64,000 bases of DNA from positions 124,001 to 188,000 of the forward strand of contig JAGVSM010004517.1 in assembly GCA_022494885.1 (NCBI GenBank), read 5' to 3'. Under the pieces are notes generated by a model. The model ran no database searches. It was not told the origin of the DNA and saw nothing but the letters and a program-made list of their open reading frames with translations. Below are positions 13,331 to 24,915 of the stretch, piece by piece. Numbering within the stretch: the first letter of the stretch is position 1; every line of letters begins with the position of its first letter. The position numbers and the translations under genes were made by a program. The DNA comes from Micrasema longulum. Its lineage: Eukaryota; Arthropoda; Insecta; Trichoptera; Brachycentridae.

Positions 13331-13559
13331 GGTGGACTCATCGGCTGTAATTTTTGCATTAGTTACATAAAAATAAGCCATTTTTATACACCGAACTAAA
13401 GTTATCATCTAATAATCATTTTTCTTAATGTTTACCAATTTCCAGGCATTTCCGTCTCCTCGTCAGTACACTCACAACATTAAAAGCACGCGTTTGTTTA
13501 GTGCGTATTTAAAACGGTAATATGTTGCATTTCTGTATCACTTATGTTTTATTTTTTTA

Positions 13560-14560
13560 GGGCATCTTCTTTTTCTTTTTTGTCTTTTTGTAGATCTGAC
13601 GACCAGTTTTTCTACTTCTACTTAGTCTTCCGTGATGAGGCCCAACTATCCTTGCATCGCTTAGGGGGTTTTTCAGGAGGGCACCGTCTGTATGGCAATT
13701 CTTTGGCTGCTATGGACACCAGTCTATCGCTGCTCATTATGTTTATATGGTCTTTCCAGAATCGTCTACGGGATCTGCTCCAGTGTACTATATCTTCGAT
13801 TTCAAACGTTTCCCGTAAAAAAATATTTCTGACCCGGTCACGCAGAGTGTTTCCGGAAATCGATCTGATGACCCTCATCTCTGATGCTCTTAGCAGGTTC
13901 TTCGTTCTCTTGATGTCCGCTTGTGTTTTTACGGAATGTGTCGCACATGTCTTATATATTCAAACTTTGCTGTCAATTCGCATATTTTTATTTTTCGTAT
14001 TATCTCTTTTAGACATTCTTACACTTAAGAGGCTTTGTTGACTTGGTCTCGGACTTCGTTGTACACATCATTATGACTGGATATATGAATTCGTAAATAT
14101 CTAAAATTTGCATCTTGTTCTTTTGATTCACCTTTAATAATCAGTTTACACCTTTTTAGGCAGTCTTGCAACAACTAAACTTTTTGTTTTAGAAACTGAA
14201 ATAGATATAGTGATACAAGATGGAATTTGTATAACATGCGTTGCAAGTCATTATAAGATTCAACTACTATTGCCACATCATCTGCATAATATATAAAATC
14301 GATGACCTTGTTGCCCATTTTGTAATTCAGTCCCAAGTCGGCTAGTTCTTCTATGCTTTTATCCATTATGAAGTTGAAAAAAGGGACTCAAGCTATCTCC
14401 CTGCCTAATACCAATGCCGGTCCCAAACCTGGAAGAAAAAGAAGTAAGTTTCCAGCGTAAGGTTAGCGACCTGCATGGAGTAAAAAAAAAACAGTGCTCA
14501 CAGCCCCGAACACTCAGCCCCGGAACTCTGACAGATCTGGAAAACGACCTCGGCAAGGAA
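13560..14560 (-). mobile_element. RTE-type LINE fragment with reverse transcriptase core
   Basis: Minus strand. From right to left: GIGIRQGDSLSPFF (RT motif before the catalytic loop, about 14375-14420), a frameshift, then MDKSIEELADLGLNYK and IYYADDVAIVVES (the YADD catalytic motif, about 14270-14310), a gap, then the C-terminal tail MRVIRSISGNTLRDRVRN and FWKDHINIMSSDRLV (13690-13880). Broken by frameshifts. A sister tail lies at 31.2 kb. Confidence 0.8.
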
Positions 14561-14939
14561 TTTTAAAGCATCACTTTTATAAAATTACCGCTACCAAACA
14601 TAGGGCATTTCTTCGTTAAATAATTAAATCGTGCATATACGAGTATATTCATATTGAGAGACGTATAAACATATTTTTTCAGTACACAGAATTTCGATGT
14701 TTTATTTTAGTCATTATTTTTCCAAAAATTCTTACGCGAGAGTTAAAAACAAAAGAAAATGATTTAAGTAAGAAGAGCATCAACAAAATGTAACACTTTA
14801 GTACGCGCAGTCAGTTACGATATTATGTAAAATATAATTTTTGTGACAAGATAAAATATTATATGTCACACAAAACATTCGAAAGTTTCCTCTCTAGAAC
14901 ATTCCATTTTCTTGACATTTGAATTTTTGCGGTTGTATT

Positions 14940-15245
14940 TTTCCTTTCCCGCCTTTATCCCGGCTCACATGTAACTCACGTGATGGGGGAGGCTGGGGCG
15001 AGACGTGGCACGGGCAAGATGGGGCTGGGACAAGAAGGGGGCGACCCACACACGCACAGTGAGTAATGATGCGGCGGCGCGAGAGAGATGTACATTATTA
15101 TGTGGAAATATAATTCGGTTCCACTCCATCCCCCCGCCGCACTTCCACCCCTTGCCGCTCTCTCTCTCGGGGATAACCGCCAAACTACATAGATTCCATT
15201 TTCCGAGGTGATACGAAAAGCCGACACTCTTTTATATACCCTTTT
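14940..15245. promoter_or_regulatory. GC-rich island 2 with E-box, GAGA and TATA motifs
   Basis: Contains CACGTG (14979), GCGAGAGAGATG and CTCTCTCTC tracts (GAGA-factor type sites on both strands) and TTTTATATACC near 15230. The composition and motifs look like an insect promoter, but no initiator lies 30 bp after the TATA-like box and no exon follows. Confidence 0.3.
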
Positions 15246-15959
15246 CGCCCGAAATTGTGTGAGATTAAATTTCCGAATTCAAAAATACGTAAATCGGGAT
15301 ATTATAAGAAACGGGTTTTTCACCTGTTTTTTTTCGACTGCCTTGTCATTTCATTTTACAAGATTTTAAACGGGCATTTTTATAAATTATTATCTGTACT
15401 TTTCATTTCGTTAAGTTTATAAAGATTTAAATAAATAATGGGTCAAAAAGAATAATCCCTGATTACAAAACCTTGGTCACAATGATAATTCAATTTTTTG
15501 AGAAAAAGAGTTAACTCATATTTTTTTTTTTTTTTTTTACATATTTATGATAATGTAAAGGTTATCTGTGTTACTTTGTGAAAAACAAGATTGATGTTAT
15601 AATATACTACATACCGAGATAAAAAATAAATTTAAATTTTCATCGATCATAATGCATATTGAGACTTGTCAAAAATCAATGATAATTACATATCTGTCTT
15701 TTTTCATCAACCTCGGGTTGATGTTTGTAAAAAAAGTCAAATATTGATTGTTTCATAAAAGTAAACGATAAAGCCCTTCGCATTTCACAATGTTTCCCAT
15801 TATACGAAATTTCCATTTTTATTACAAACTCCGCCCTCACCTTTGCTGATTTTCTCACAATACAAAACATTCTCTAAAAACGATTTCTAGCCGCTAACAA
15901 ATACGAGCGCTCCACAAGTAGCGAAAAAATATAATTTAAAGTACGTATTAGCGCCACCC

Positions 15960-16560
15960 TCTTCTCTTAATAAAGTTTCCGTTCGTGACCTTCCGCAACG
16001 TTCTCCTCAGTACTTCGCCCGCATTCCATTCGCTTCCACTTCCACTTCCTGTGCAAAGTGAGTACTATAAGATAATTAAATCCATTATGAATGGGGCCGG
16101 AAAGGGGCGGAAACTCCCGAACAGGCACGAAGTGGATGCTGTCGTTGAGATAGGTCAAGGTCTTCATCACTGAAATCCCCCGCTTATTCATAGTTGAGCG
16201 TTAAATTACCGCCCCGACACGGCGCGAAGCTCCGCTCGCAAATTAAAACCGGTCGAGACATCCGGTGTTTGTGAATAAGGGAGTTATTACTTAGTCGCTG
16301 CAGGTATGTGGCTGGATGAGTACGTTCATCTCTCTCACCCTCGCTGTTTTAAATGCTATTCATTTTCTGGCGGCGTCTCTTAATAGGTATGCCTTCTATA
16401 TTATTTAAGAGGCTTTTCTCTCTGACATTTTCTCTGTCGTAATGAGGTCGCCGCCGCGGGAGCGTTATACTCCGTACAGCTCCGATCTTCCCCGCACTAC
16501 ACCACCTACCCCGCGGCACTTCCCTAACTTTCCCTCTCGTTTGGGACTAAGTTTGTGTTT
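15960..16560. promoter_or_regulatory. GC-rich island 3, possible regulatory DNA
   Basis: 600 bp of mixed composition with CpG-rich knots (GCCCCGACACGGCGCGAAGC, GTCGCCGCCGCGGGAGCG), CT-rich runs, and a donor-like GCTGCAG|GTATGT at 16303. No coding frame is convincing. Could be a distal enhancer or an untranslated first exon of a gene outside the window. Confidence 0.25.
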
Positions 16561-17889
16561 ATTTTTTCTTCGTATTTTAATGCATTCCTAACTTTGACCT
16601 AGTAAACGAGTTCTGATTACGTTGGCCTTGAAGGTTTTAAATGATACGCATTTGTACTGCGAGTGACTTAGTAATCGAAAAATAGTTCCAAGAATTTTCG
16701 AAGGTTGAATTTGTTTACACATTAATCTCATGCTGCTTAAAAAAATAATCGAATCCATTAAAAGTTTTGAATTTAACATTTGTAAATGCGACGTAAACGC
16801 AATAAAATGTTACAGTAACGATTTGTCACAATAGATTGAAAAAGTTTGTTCAATAATTTACATAAAACGTCATCAGAAACGGCTTTTTTTCGTTACTAAG
16901 ACATCTATCAACACATGATAATATTGGTCAAAAGCAACTTACATATTTTCAAATTATAATGAGATCGTATAGAAACAACAAAACTAGATCATGGATAACA
17001 GTATGTACTCAAACATAAAAAAAAATGCAAACAAAAATGACATGATCAGAGTTGTTATGACGTACAAATAACTAAACTTATATTTCTTTTACATAAATTA
17101 AAACAAGCACTATCAGAAAAATCCCTCCACAAACTTGATTGCGCCGCGCCTATTTAACATCGAAATGAATTCTCGTATTGGTACAATTAACCAGAGGTCA
17201 ACAAAATATTACATAGTCATAATATTATAACAATGATATGTTTTGACAATTTTGTACAGTAAATACTAACATCATGCCAGTTCTAAAATTCATATAACCA
17301 TAACATAATTCTCAATTTGAAAAAAAAAAAAAAAAAGGATGTCTTAGTATTGCAATTATTTCATTCAATAAAGTCAGCAACACGATATGAGTTAAAAATC
17401 TATAAGTGAAAAAAAATAGACTGATATAACTAATAATTCAATCAGATTTAAAGTTAAGTAAGAAAAATGCGTATGACGGGAAAAATGTGATTGCCTCGTT
17501 ATTATTTTTTATTTGTAGATTTCATAATAACCATTACCGTATGATTTTCATACGAAATCACCAGTGGGGAGGGGAACTCGTACAACAGGGTCCAGATTTC
17601 TCAGTTTGCCTCCAATAAATACATATTCAATACACCACCCTAAGAAAAGTATTCCGACAACGTCTTACAAAGGCGAGGTGTGTAAGCTGCGCGTGACATT
17701 TTAAATTGCCAATTATTTGAATTTCACCTTGTATTTTTCACGGTACATCCCTTTATTTTTGACATTCGATTACCTCATAGCAACGGAATACTTTCGAATA
17801 GAAATCCAATGGAAATCCCTTAAACCTGAACGGTCCTTCACAAATGAAAAATAAATCTTTTATCGTAAAAAGAGTACTATTTGTATTTT
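16561..17889. other. AT-rich intergenic DNA, nothing recognised
   Basis: No protein similarity, repeat partner or RNA feature found by eye on either strand. Confidence 0.35.
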
Positions 17890-18225
17890 TTGTGGTTACA
17901 TATATTTATTAAAAATATTAAATATTTACATCTCCCTTCCTCTCCTTATCCTCTCCTAATATATCCTTGATAGGACAAGGATATATTAGGAGAGGATAAT
18001 CGCACCCCATTTACTACAAGTGTATTTCTGTTCATTAAAAAAAAACTTGCTTTCTTATTTTTAATTGTATAATTAAACTTACAATTTTTATATGTATGTT
18101 TTTTCCCAACTTTGTACAATTTTTTGGAAACCTGTTATTAGTTCTAAGTTTATGTAATATGTCTGTTGTTTACCATAAATATGTATGTAGAACTGTTAAT
18201 TTCCCAAATAAAATAATATGTATTC
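17890..18225 (+). mobile_element. LINE 3' UTR copy, with internal hairpin
   Basis: Shares with 30820-31100 the blocks TTTACATCTCCCTTCC, GTTATTAGTTC and AAATATGTATGTAGAACTGT, then an AATAAAAT end. This copy has an added perfect 24-bp hairpin (17946-17999) that the 30.8 kb copy lacks. Confidence 0.65.
17946..17999. repeat. Perfect 24-bp inverted repeat, 6-nt loop
   Basis: Arms 17946-17969 and 17976-17999 are exactly complementary (24 of 24), separated by ATAGGA. The arm includes TCCTCTCCTAATATATCC. Present in one LINE 3' end but not in its sister at 30.8 kb, so it arose locally, perhaps by template switching. Confidence 0.9.
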
Positions 18226-19669
18226 ATTTTTTGTTGTTTTACTCAAATCAGTTTCACTGGCGAAATATATCGCTTTTTGGTAAAAAAATAATCGTACGTA
18301 CCTACATGTAATACAAAAAAGGTAATGAAATAAAAATAAATGCTTGACATATCAAATTACAAGGAAATAGTCCTAGCAACTTTACTATGTATAATAATAC
18401 CTGTTCGAAGATATTTATATAACATATGAATAGTATTTAATAATAAAAATAAATAATTTTAAAAAATACAATAAAAATAAAATGAGTTATCACACAGAAA
18501 AGTTTTTTTTTATGATAATTTATGCATTTGAATTAAAACGTTGGCATGACGATAAAAAACCTTTTGAATTAATCGATTGAAAACTTAATTATAACAAGAG
18601 CAAAATAATATTTGACAAAGGTTTAAAATACGCAAATTTTGAATTTACTTAAAGACGAGACGTTTTGCGCTATATGGGACAAAAATGGCATGTATTACGT
18701 TACCCTGCCATACTCGTTCGCATGTTTTTATTAGATGCGCACTCGCTGGGCATAATGTGTGACGTCAAAGTGAGTGACGAAAGATTTGGACATTCTCAAA
18801 ATATTGTTGTACCTTATTTTTAATTAAAAGTATTTAGATACATATGCTTTCAAAAAAAAAAAACTACAAAATATGACATTCATAGAAAAAAATGTTTATC
18901 AAATACTTTTCGTTCAAAGTTGATAATATTTGTGCTTCTTTCATGAATTAAACTAAAAATAAATTTACCTTATTCATTATAATAAAGTACAAACATAATT
19001 ATTTAGTAACTTCCTTTGTACACAGAATTTAAAGGATGTTTTATGATATCACTGTGTATCGATACGCGGTAAAGTATAAGAACACATACATAATAAATAT
19101 TTTATGAGGCCTTTCTAGTGTGAGTGAGAGACAGAAGTACGTTTCGTACGAGATAAGAAACATAGACGCGGGAAAATGGAAAATTTATACCTACGGGGAT
19201 TGGAAAGACGTATCTTGTTTGTCTTTTGGACAAAATATACGATGGAAAAATATCATATTCCTGCCTAAATAAATACACTTTCCCTCTGAAAAAACTTGTA
19301 AGGTTTCCACGTTCCTCCTTAGGTAGAATTTGCCTTTACTTGTCTGAATAAAATATCTCCTCTTTAATAATATAGAAGCCGCCATTAAAATAATGTTTTT
19401 CTTTTGGTTTTCTTAAATTCCGATCCCATTTTTGGATCTCTAAGGTAATGAATTCATAAGTTTTCTCGGGAATTCCAACAATCCTTTTTTCCGTTATTTC
19501 GGAAAGTCAGTTTTCTTGAAATGAATCACCTGAAGAACATTGTATACAACTCAGAGGATAATTATGATGTGCTCACTTTTTCTTTATAAAAATATTTAAG
19601 ACCAAATGCTGTATCACATAAAATTCAAGAATTAAATAAACTATTACATTTTGCCGTTCTGGTACCGTA
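18226..19669. other. AT-rich intergenic DNA, nothing coding
   Basis: Contains a CRE-like TGACGTCA (18760-18767) in a short GC-richer patch (18650-18790). Otherwise featureless. Confidence 0.35.
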
Positions 19670-20393
19670 CAGCAGGGGTGGCTAACTTGACCAGACCCGA
19701 GATCTACTTTTCACTCTTCAGAGCCCGAGTGATCTATCAATAATTTGATGAGAGTTTTATGATAAACTTTATCATAGATTTAATTGAAAAATATATTTTT
19801 TTAAAACGTATACAAAATGAACAGGCAAATTAAACATGGCACGTTATTTTTAAAATTCGTTTAAAGTATAGAAAAACACATGAAATAATTCTGAGTAACA
19901 ACTTCATGTAAGCATCTTTCGCTAGGGTAGCAAAGTTAGGTTTTTAGTCGGATATTATCAACTTTAAAAATCCAACGTATTGGCATCTGTCATGCGAGAA
20001 CGGTACTTAAATTTTCTTTTTTTTAAAAATGAAAATGTCGACTAACATAAATATGCTGAACCAAAATACGAGTTTGACTGTTCAGCACTTTCATTTCAAT
20101 AAGGATATTCTTCGTTGGAAACCAATGTTCATACATCTACACCATGGTCTGGCCATGCTCTCAGAAATAGATTGCAGCGCAAAGTAAAAATTTCATTTTC
20201 TAATGAAATATTGTCCGTTTGAAGCATCTCACCTATTTTGTGTAGTATTTCATAAGTGTCCGTAATATCATTATTGAACGGATACCTGATGGATTCGACT
20301 AACCACATAATTTCTTAGCCTTGACGCGATCGACAGGCCTAATAGCCGCGATTAATCGGTCGATCGCAATCGACCAGTTGGCCGCCGCTGCTG
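19670..20393 (-). mobile_element. hAT-like element with decayed transposase C-terminus
   Basis: Ends match as imperfect TIRs: CAGCAGGGGTGGCTAACT at left and CAGCAGCGGCGGCCAACT on the other strand at right. Minus-strand coding remnants around 19990-20290 follow the hAT dimerisation region of the ZBED5/GTF2IRD2-like class: RYPFNNDITDTYEILHKI, NISLENEIFTLR, FGSAYLC, then KYRSRMTDANTLDFLKL, broken by stops. The flanking 8-mers are too diverged to call a target duplication. Confidence 0.75.
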
Positions 20394-21257
20394 TACAGGA
20401 TAAAAATATAAAAGCATGATAGATAAACCATTATGGAAAATAAATCAAAATAACAATTGATTTGTGTTTGTAATCCGAAGACCTAAACGTATACAAGTGA
20501 TTGCTGCTGAAAAAAATTACCATCATGTCAATGAAGAATAATGAACGAAAATATGATTTTGAAAACGCTGACTTCTTCTGAGACAAGATACATTTATAAG
20601 TACTTACCGCATAATATTTCTTTAATTGTACTATTAACTAACTAACTTATAAGATTTAATTAGAAGCAAGAAGATTAATAAATAAATGCAGTAAACAATT
20701 TAGTACCCAAGCGTGTCACATGATAATCAACTTAGGAGGATTCATTTAAGATCAAAACGGAAAATATCTGTACGTCGCATATTAAAAATAAAATATTTTT
20801 TAGGCTTGTGAAATATGATTTCCTCTCTGTTTAAAGGAATAATAATATAATACCGTCGATGACGGAATCGCAATAAATTATTAAAGTATTCATTATGTGT
20901 AAAATATTCAATATACAGAAAAGGGTACCTTGGAAATAGAATCATAAAAAAATAACAAATTCAGAATAAATTTCAGTCTACGTTCTATCTCGTGGAAATA
21001 TTTGGGATTCTTTCTAGCTTCTGGAACGTACGGTCGTATTATTTCTATGTAATAAAAATAATGAAATCTTTTTAGTCAATATAAATGTTATTATAAAATT
21101 GATATAATTTGCGTTTCGTTATGCAATTATAAATTACACTTTTTTCAAAGTTATATTTTGACTTGTAATATTAGAAAAAAAACACTGATTTGAGTCTACC
21201 AAACAATTTATTTTTATATTTTATATTTAAATTATTATAGTTTTATTTTGAATTAAA

Positions 21258-22810
21258 ATGAAGTTTGTAATCAATTTCCTATTATTGGGCACCGTGATTT
21301 CACTTGTTAACACAGGTTTAAAAATAATCGCCATAGAGCATTGAGTTTGATAATATTTCTTAGTATAATGTTCCTTTGATTAAAATGTATGTAAAAGCCG
21401 AAATAACTCAATTTTGACTAAATACATTGTTAATTTTTAAGGTGAGATACGATTTAAAAATGGGTAGGGTTTACGCCATATGTCTTATGATGATTTGAAT
21501 TGTTTATAAAGGTGTTATTTTGCTTCTTTTAATTTTGAACAGTGACAATTTTTAACGCTAAGCCAAATTTTCAATAAATTACAAAATCAGCAAAATATAA
21601 TCCAACTGAATTGAAAACCTGTATTACTTATATTCTTGAGAAACTCATTTTTAAAGAGTTATACTTGCCTTGAAGTGTTTTTTAAACATTCGAACCTATA
21701 CATTTTTTACCCATTAATCATATTATATATTTTTGGTCTAAAATGTTTTGTCACGCGTAAAATGCAACAGTGCACATACAAACTTGTTACGTTTTGCCAA
21801 TGTGGGATACTGATGGAGGAAAAACGTGCTTTGCATTCAGAATGAATAAAGTATGTAATATTTACATTCACTTTCTTGTCACTTACGCCAATGTTTCGAT
21901 AGATTCTAAGGAGTATTTTAAAAATTTGACTTTTGAAAAAAAAAAGATTATTTTATGAGTCTAAGGCCCGGTTGTTTGATCGTTAGTAATAGTTAAACAT
22001 CTGTAGTAATAGTTAAAAATGGACAAATGGGTTGTTTCATCTATAGTAACTAACGGTGGATAGTAAAAGTCTTTAACCATTAGTTAAAATTTTAACCCGC
22101 CAATGTTGGCGAGTAAAACGTTTTACTATAGTAGAATAATCAAGATGGCGTCATTTTTTGACGTTTACTGGCTGTCGTTATTTGCTCACGTATCTCAGTA
22201 TTGCTTTTATTTACGAATACGGAATGGATTACGCTTATTATGATCAATATAAATCAGAGGGTTCTTTCAATGATGACGTTTTATACTTATTGCCAAGAAA
22301 ACGAAAACATTTTGAAAATAATTTGACAGTATTATTCCACCAAACCTCGGACGGACAATTTTGTGGCAGTCAAATCCTGTCTTCTTTTTAAAAGTAATTC
22401 GGTTAAAGTTTTAAATAATAATTTGGATATTTTTATAAATTATAAATAATGGTATGGTAAAGAACATATAAATATTATATTATATTCCACCATTATAATA
22501 TTCCAGAGCTAAAATTTGCTATCTTGTTGGATTGACAGTATTTTAGGTGTCTTTTAATTTTTCTTATCATTGTTTTCAAATAAGATATTATAATATTGTT
22601 ATTGAAACTCGGTTTTTATTTCATGAAATTGTAATTTTTTAATTATTATTATAATATTCGGTTTACTGACGTTATTTTGTTGCGTTTACTTAAATACCCA
22701 TGCCGTGTTGTCACGTGGTTTAATTTGTTCACTGTCTTGACGTTTTCAAAGTCACATTCCACAGTGTAACTATGTGTAAAAAATGAATAAAGTATAACAT
22801 TCCATTTTTG

Positions 22811-22842
<32 letters not shown>

Positions 22843-23869
22843 GTAAAGAAATATTTGCGTTCTTATGATTTACCGAAATATTTAATTTTGAGGGCCATTT
22901 TCAACGGGTTGTAAATAACTCACTATTAGAAAATGGAATCAAGTTAGAGTAGAGTGGGATTCGAACCACGGACCTTTGGTCCGTGAGTCCGAGACACTAG
23001 CCACAGGACCACAACCCAATCACTTTGGGATCGAAAAACCAGTGGTTACATTTTACTAAAGTAAAAATGCGGGTGAAACAACGCACTGATAGTAGAACGA
23101 TAGTAAAACCGAAATCGTTGGTAAATTAAACTAAAGTAAAAGTCTACTTTTACTAACGATCAAACAACCGGGCCTTAATCGGGGCGAGACAAGAAATTAT
23201 TAAATATCTACAAAACCTAAAAAAACTTAAATGAATATAAAAATAATAATTAACCCCGTCAAATTGTGATAAATGAACAAAAAACGTAATGAATTCACAT
23301 TTTCAGAGCCATTTATGTGATAATAGGGAAAAAAAATTATGAATTTCAGAACAAAAAAGGCAAAAGGCCATATCGTCACGGATTCATGAATTATAACATC
23401 TTTGGTTTTTTAAAAATGACTACGCTCTATTATGTTGGACTAGTAATTTTTAAACTGTATCAAAACATGACGTAAAATATTAAGTTTGACGATATGTTTC
23501 TGTTACAATTCCCAGTTTGCCGACTATTTTTGTGTCCTATCGAATCCCAATTCTAAAAGTGACAAATAAAGGAGCGTAATAAAATCACATAGGTACATTT
23601 CTTTTTAGCAGTAAATATATATTTATTTATTCTATTAATTTTATTATTTGGTAACAGGACTGAGAAATGAAGCCATATCTTTTTGCAAACGAATCGAAAA
23701 CAGATACACCTATACACACATGTTTCCACTTCAAAAGAAACAAAGATGGCAGCTGATTCCCAACTCCCTCCACTCCATTCCTCCCCCAATCCTTTACGAG
23801 AGCCTGAAAGCTCAGACTGATATGTTCCGCGACTTTTACAGAACCCTATTTATTTCGCATGGGAATTGA
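21258..23869 (+). CDS. Candidate small secreted protein (2 exons, about 89 aa)
   Basis: No family recognised. Exon 1 (21258-21315) encodes MKFVINFLLLGTVISLVNT, a textbook signal peptide, and ends one base into a codon at ACAG|GTTTAA. Exon 2 (23658-23869) follows TTTGGTAACAG, continues in the matching phase (joined codon GGA, Gly) and runs 69 codons to TGA. It encodes a basic, aromatic-rich chain that starts LRNEAISFCKRIENRYTY and ends FYRTLFISHGN, with one cysteine in the exon. Base composition of exon 2 is clearly richer in G+C than the surrounding DNA and codon choice looks coding. The 2.3 kb intron holds a DNA transposon (21964-23175). No promoter motif is obvious. An alternative exon at 21766-21858 also fits exon 1 but then cannot join 23658. 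All inferred from splice grammar. Confidence 0.4.
21964..23175. mobile_element. DNA transposon with 26-bp inverted ends
   Basis: Perfect 26-bp TIRs starting AGGCCCGGTTGTTTGATCGT, flanked by TA on both sides (21962-21963, 23176-23177). The TA target and GGCCC termini suggest a Tc1/mariner-like, PIF/Harbinger-like or ISL2EU-like element; I cannot decide. Inside, an open stretch from ATG 22221-22223 to TAA 22388-22390 (56 codons) may be remnant coding sequence. A minus-strand SINE (22814-23021) has inserted. It lies within the intron of the candidate secreted-protein gene. Confidence 0.8.
22814..23021 (-). mobile_element. tRNA-derived SINE, family A, copy 1
   Basis: On the minus strand: a tRNA-like head with Pol III box A (TGTGGCTAGTGTC) and box B (GGTTCGAATCC), a body of about 100 bp, and a 28-nt A tail (seen as T at 22814-22841). 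Two further copies lie at 33.8 and 34.1 kb in the same orientation. The long pure tail suggests a fairly recent insertion. Confidence 0.85.
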
Positions 23870-24474
23870 ACACTTTTTCCTTTATATTTATCCACGGTAG
23901 AAAGCTGGATTCGTACCAATGTAGTGCGTATAGATCTATTTGGCGTTCGCTTTCTGATGCCGAATGAACCGATACGTGTCATATAAAATCCGTTTAGATA
24001 TGCAATCAACCCTTTCGGTCATAAAAGCTTCATCTTTCTTTAATACTAGTCAAAAGGTGCCTGCGCTAAGTTGATTGCCAATCGAATATCTGGGCACATA
24101 AAGGAAAGCCAAAATGTAAGACCCCAACAAAGACCCACTGTCACTGTGTCATATTTATAAATTAAAATGATTTGATCACTCGAAAATTAAGACTTAATAA
24201 TATTTTTAAAATGCTTTTACTTTGATCAATTTAATAACTTAATTTATGTAACAAAAAAATAATTAGAAAAAAACAATTAACAGTATTCGTGTAATAGATT
24301 AGGGGTTACAAATTAATACAACATCATTAGAAAATGTAACAATATACTGTCATATAAGTATAGAATTACTCATACTTTAAAAAATGAAAAATGTCCATCT
24401 TAAAACAGGCTGAGCCATGTTAGATGGAGACTATCGTTTTTTAATTTGCTAGTTTATATAGATTCTCTGGAATT

Positions 24475-24915
24475 ATATACTGACGTATGGTCTGATTGGC
24501 TGGGGAAGCTGCACTAAAACGACTATGGCTTCAGCAGCTATAGCTCAAAAATCAGTGATATGAGTTATATAAAAAAAAAACCATACCGATACCCGAGTGA
24601 TTCGCTCTTCAAAGAATTTCAAGAGCTGGATATTCGTCAACAGTATATCTCGAGGTCAGTAGCGGTCACGCATCTCAATAGGGAAAAATACGCAACGGTT
24701 TGTCATGCTCATAATACTAGACACTCCAATAAGGATCTGATTGTACAGAGAGGAGTTAATACTTTTTTAGCTCAAAGGCAGCAATACTATATAGGCCCGA
24801 TGATATATAACGTTATCTCAGATTCATGGAAGTGTGGTGGGAAGGCCAGGCTGAGGAAGGTATTGACTGCATTTTCAATCTTTATTGGTGGAAGGAAGTC
24901 AGAGAAATAGTTGTC
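24475..24915 (+). mobile_element. LINE RT-tail fragment (Jockey/CR1-like)
   Basis: Opens with TYGLIGWGSC-like coding near 24480, then after stops a 116-codon open stretch (24560-24910): YPSDSLFKEFQELDIRQQYI, HNTRHSN near its middle, QYYIGPMIYNVI near its end. This is the usual C-terminal segment after the RT of CR1/Jockey elements. Its length is not evidence of a host gene. Confidence 0.7.

Noticed and set aside
14965..15227. Overlapping open frames on both strands near 15 kb
   Set aside because: They come from a stop-poor GC-rich island; the peptides are Pro/Ser/Ala-rich with no domain.
15230..15240. TATATA promoter at 15.23 kb
   Set aside because: No initiator at the right spacing and no exon follows; kept only as part of GC island 2.
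22920..23021. True tRNA gene (box A and box B present)
   Set aside because: It is repeated three times with the same non-tRNA body and A tail and lacks a foldable acceptor stem, so it is a SINE head.
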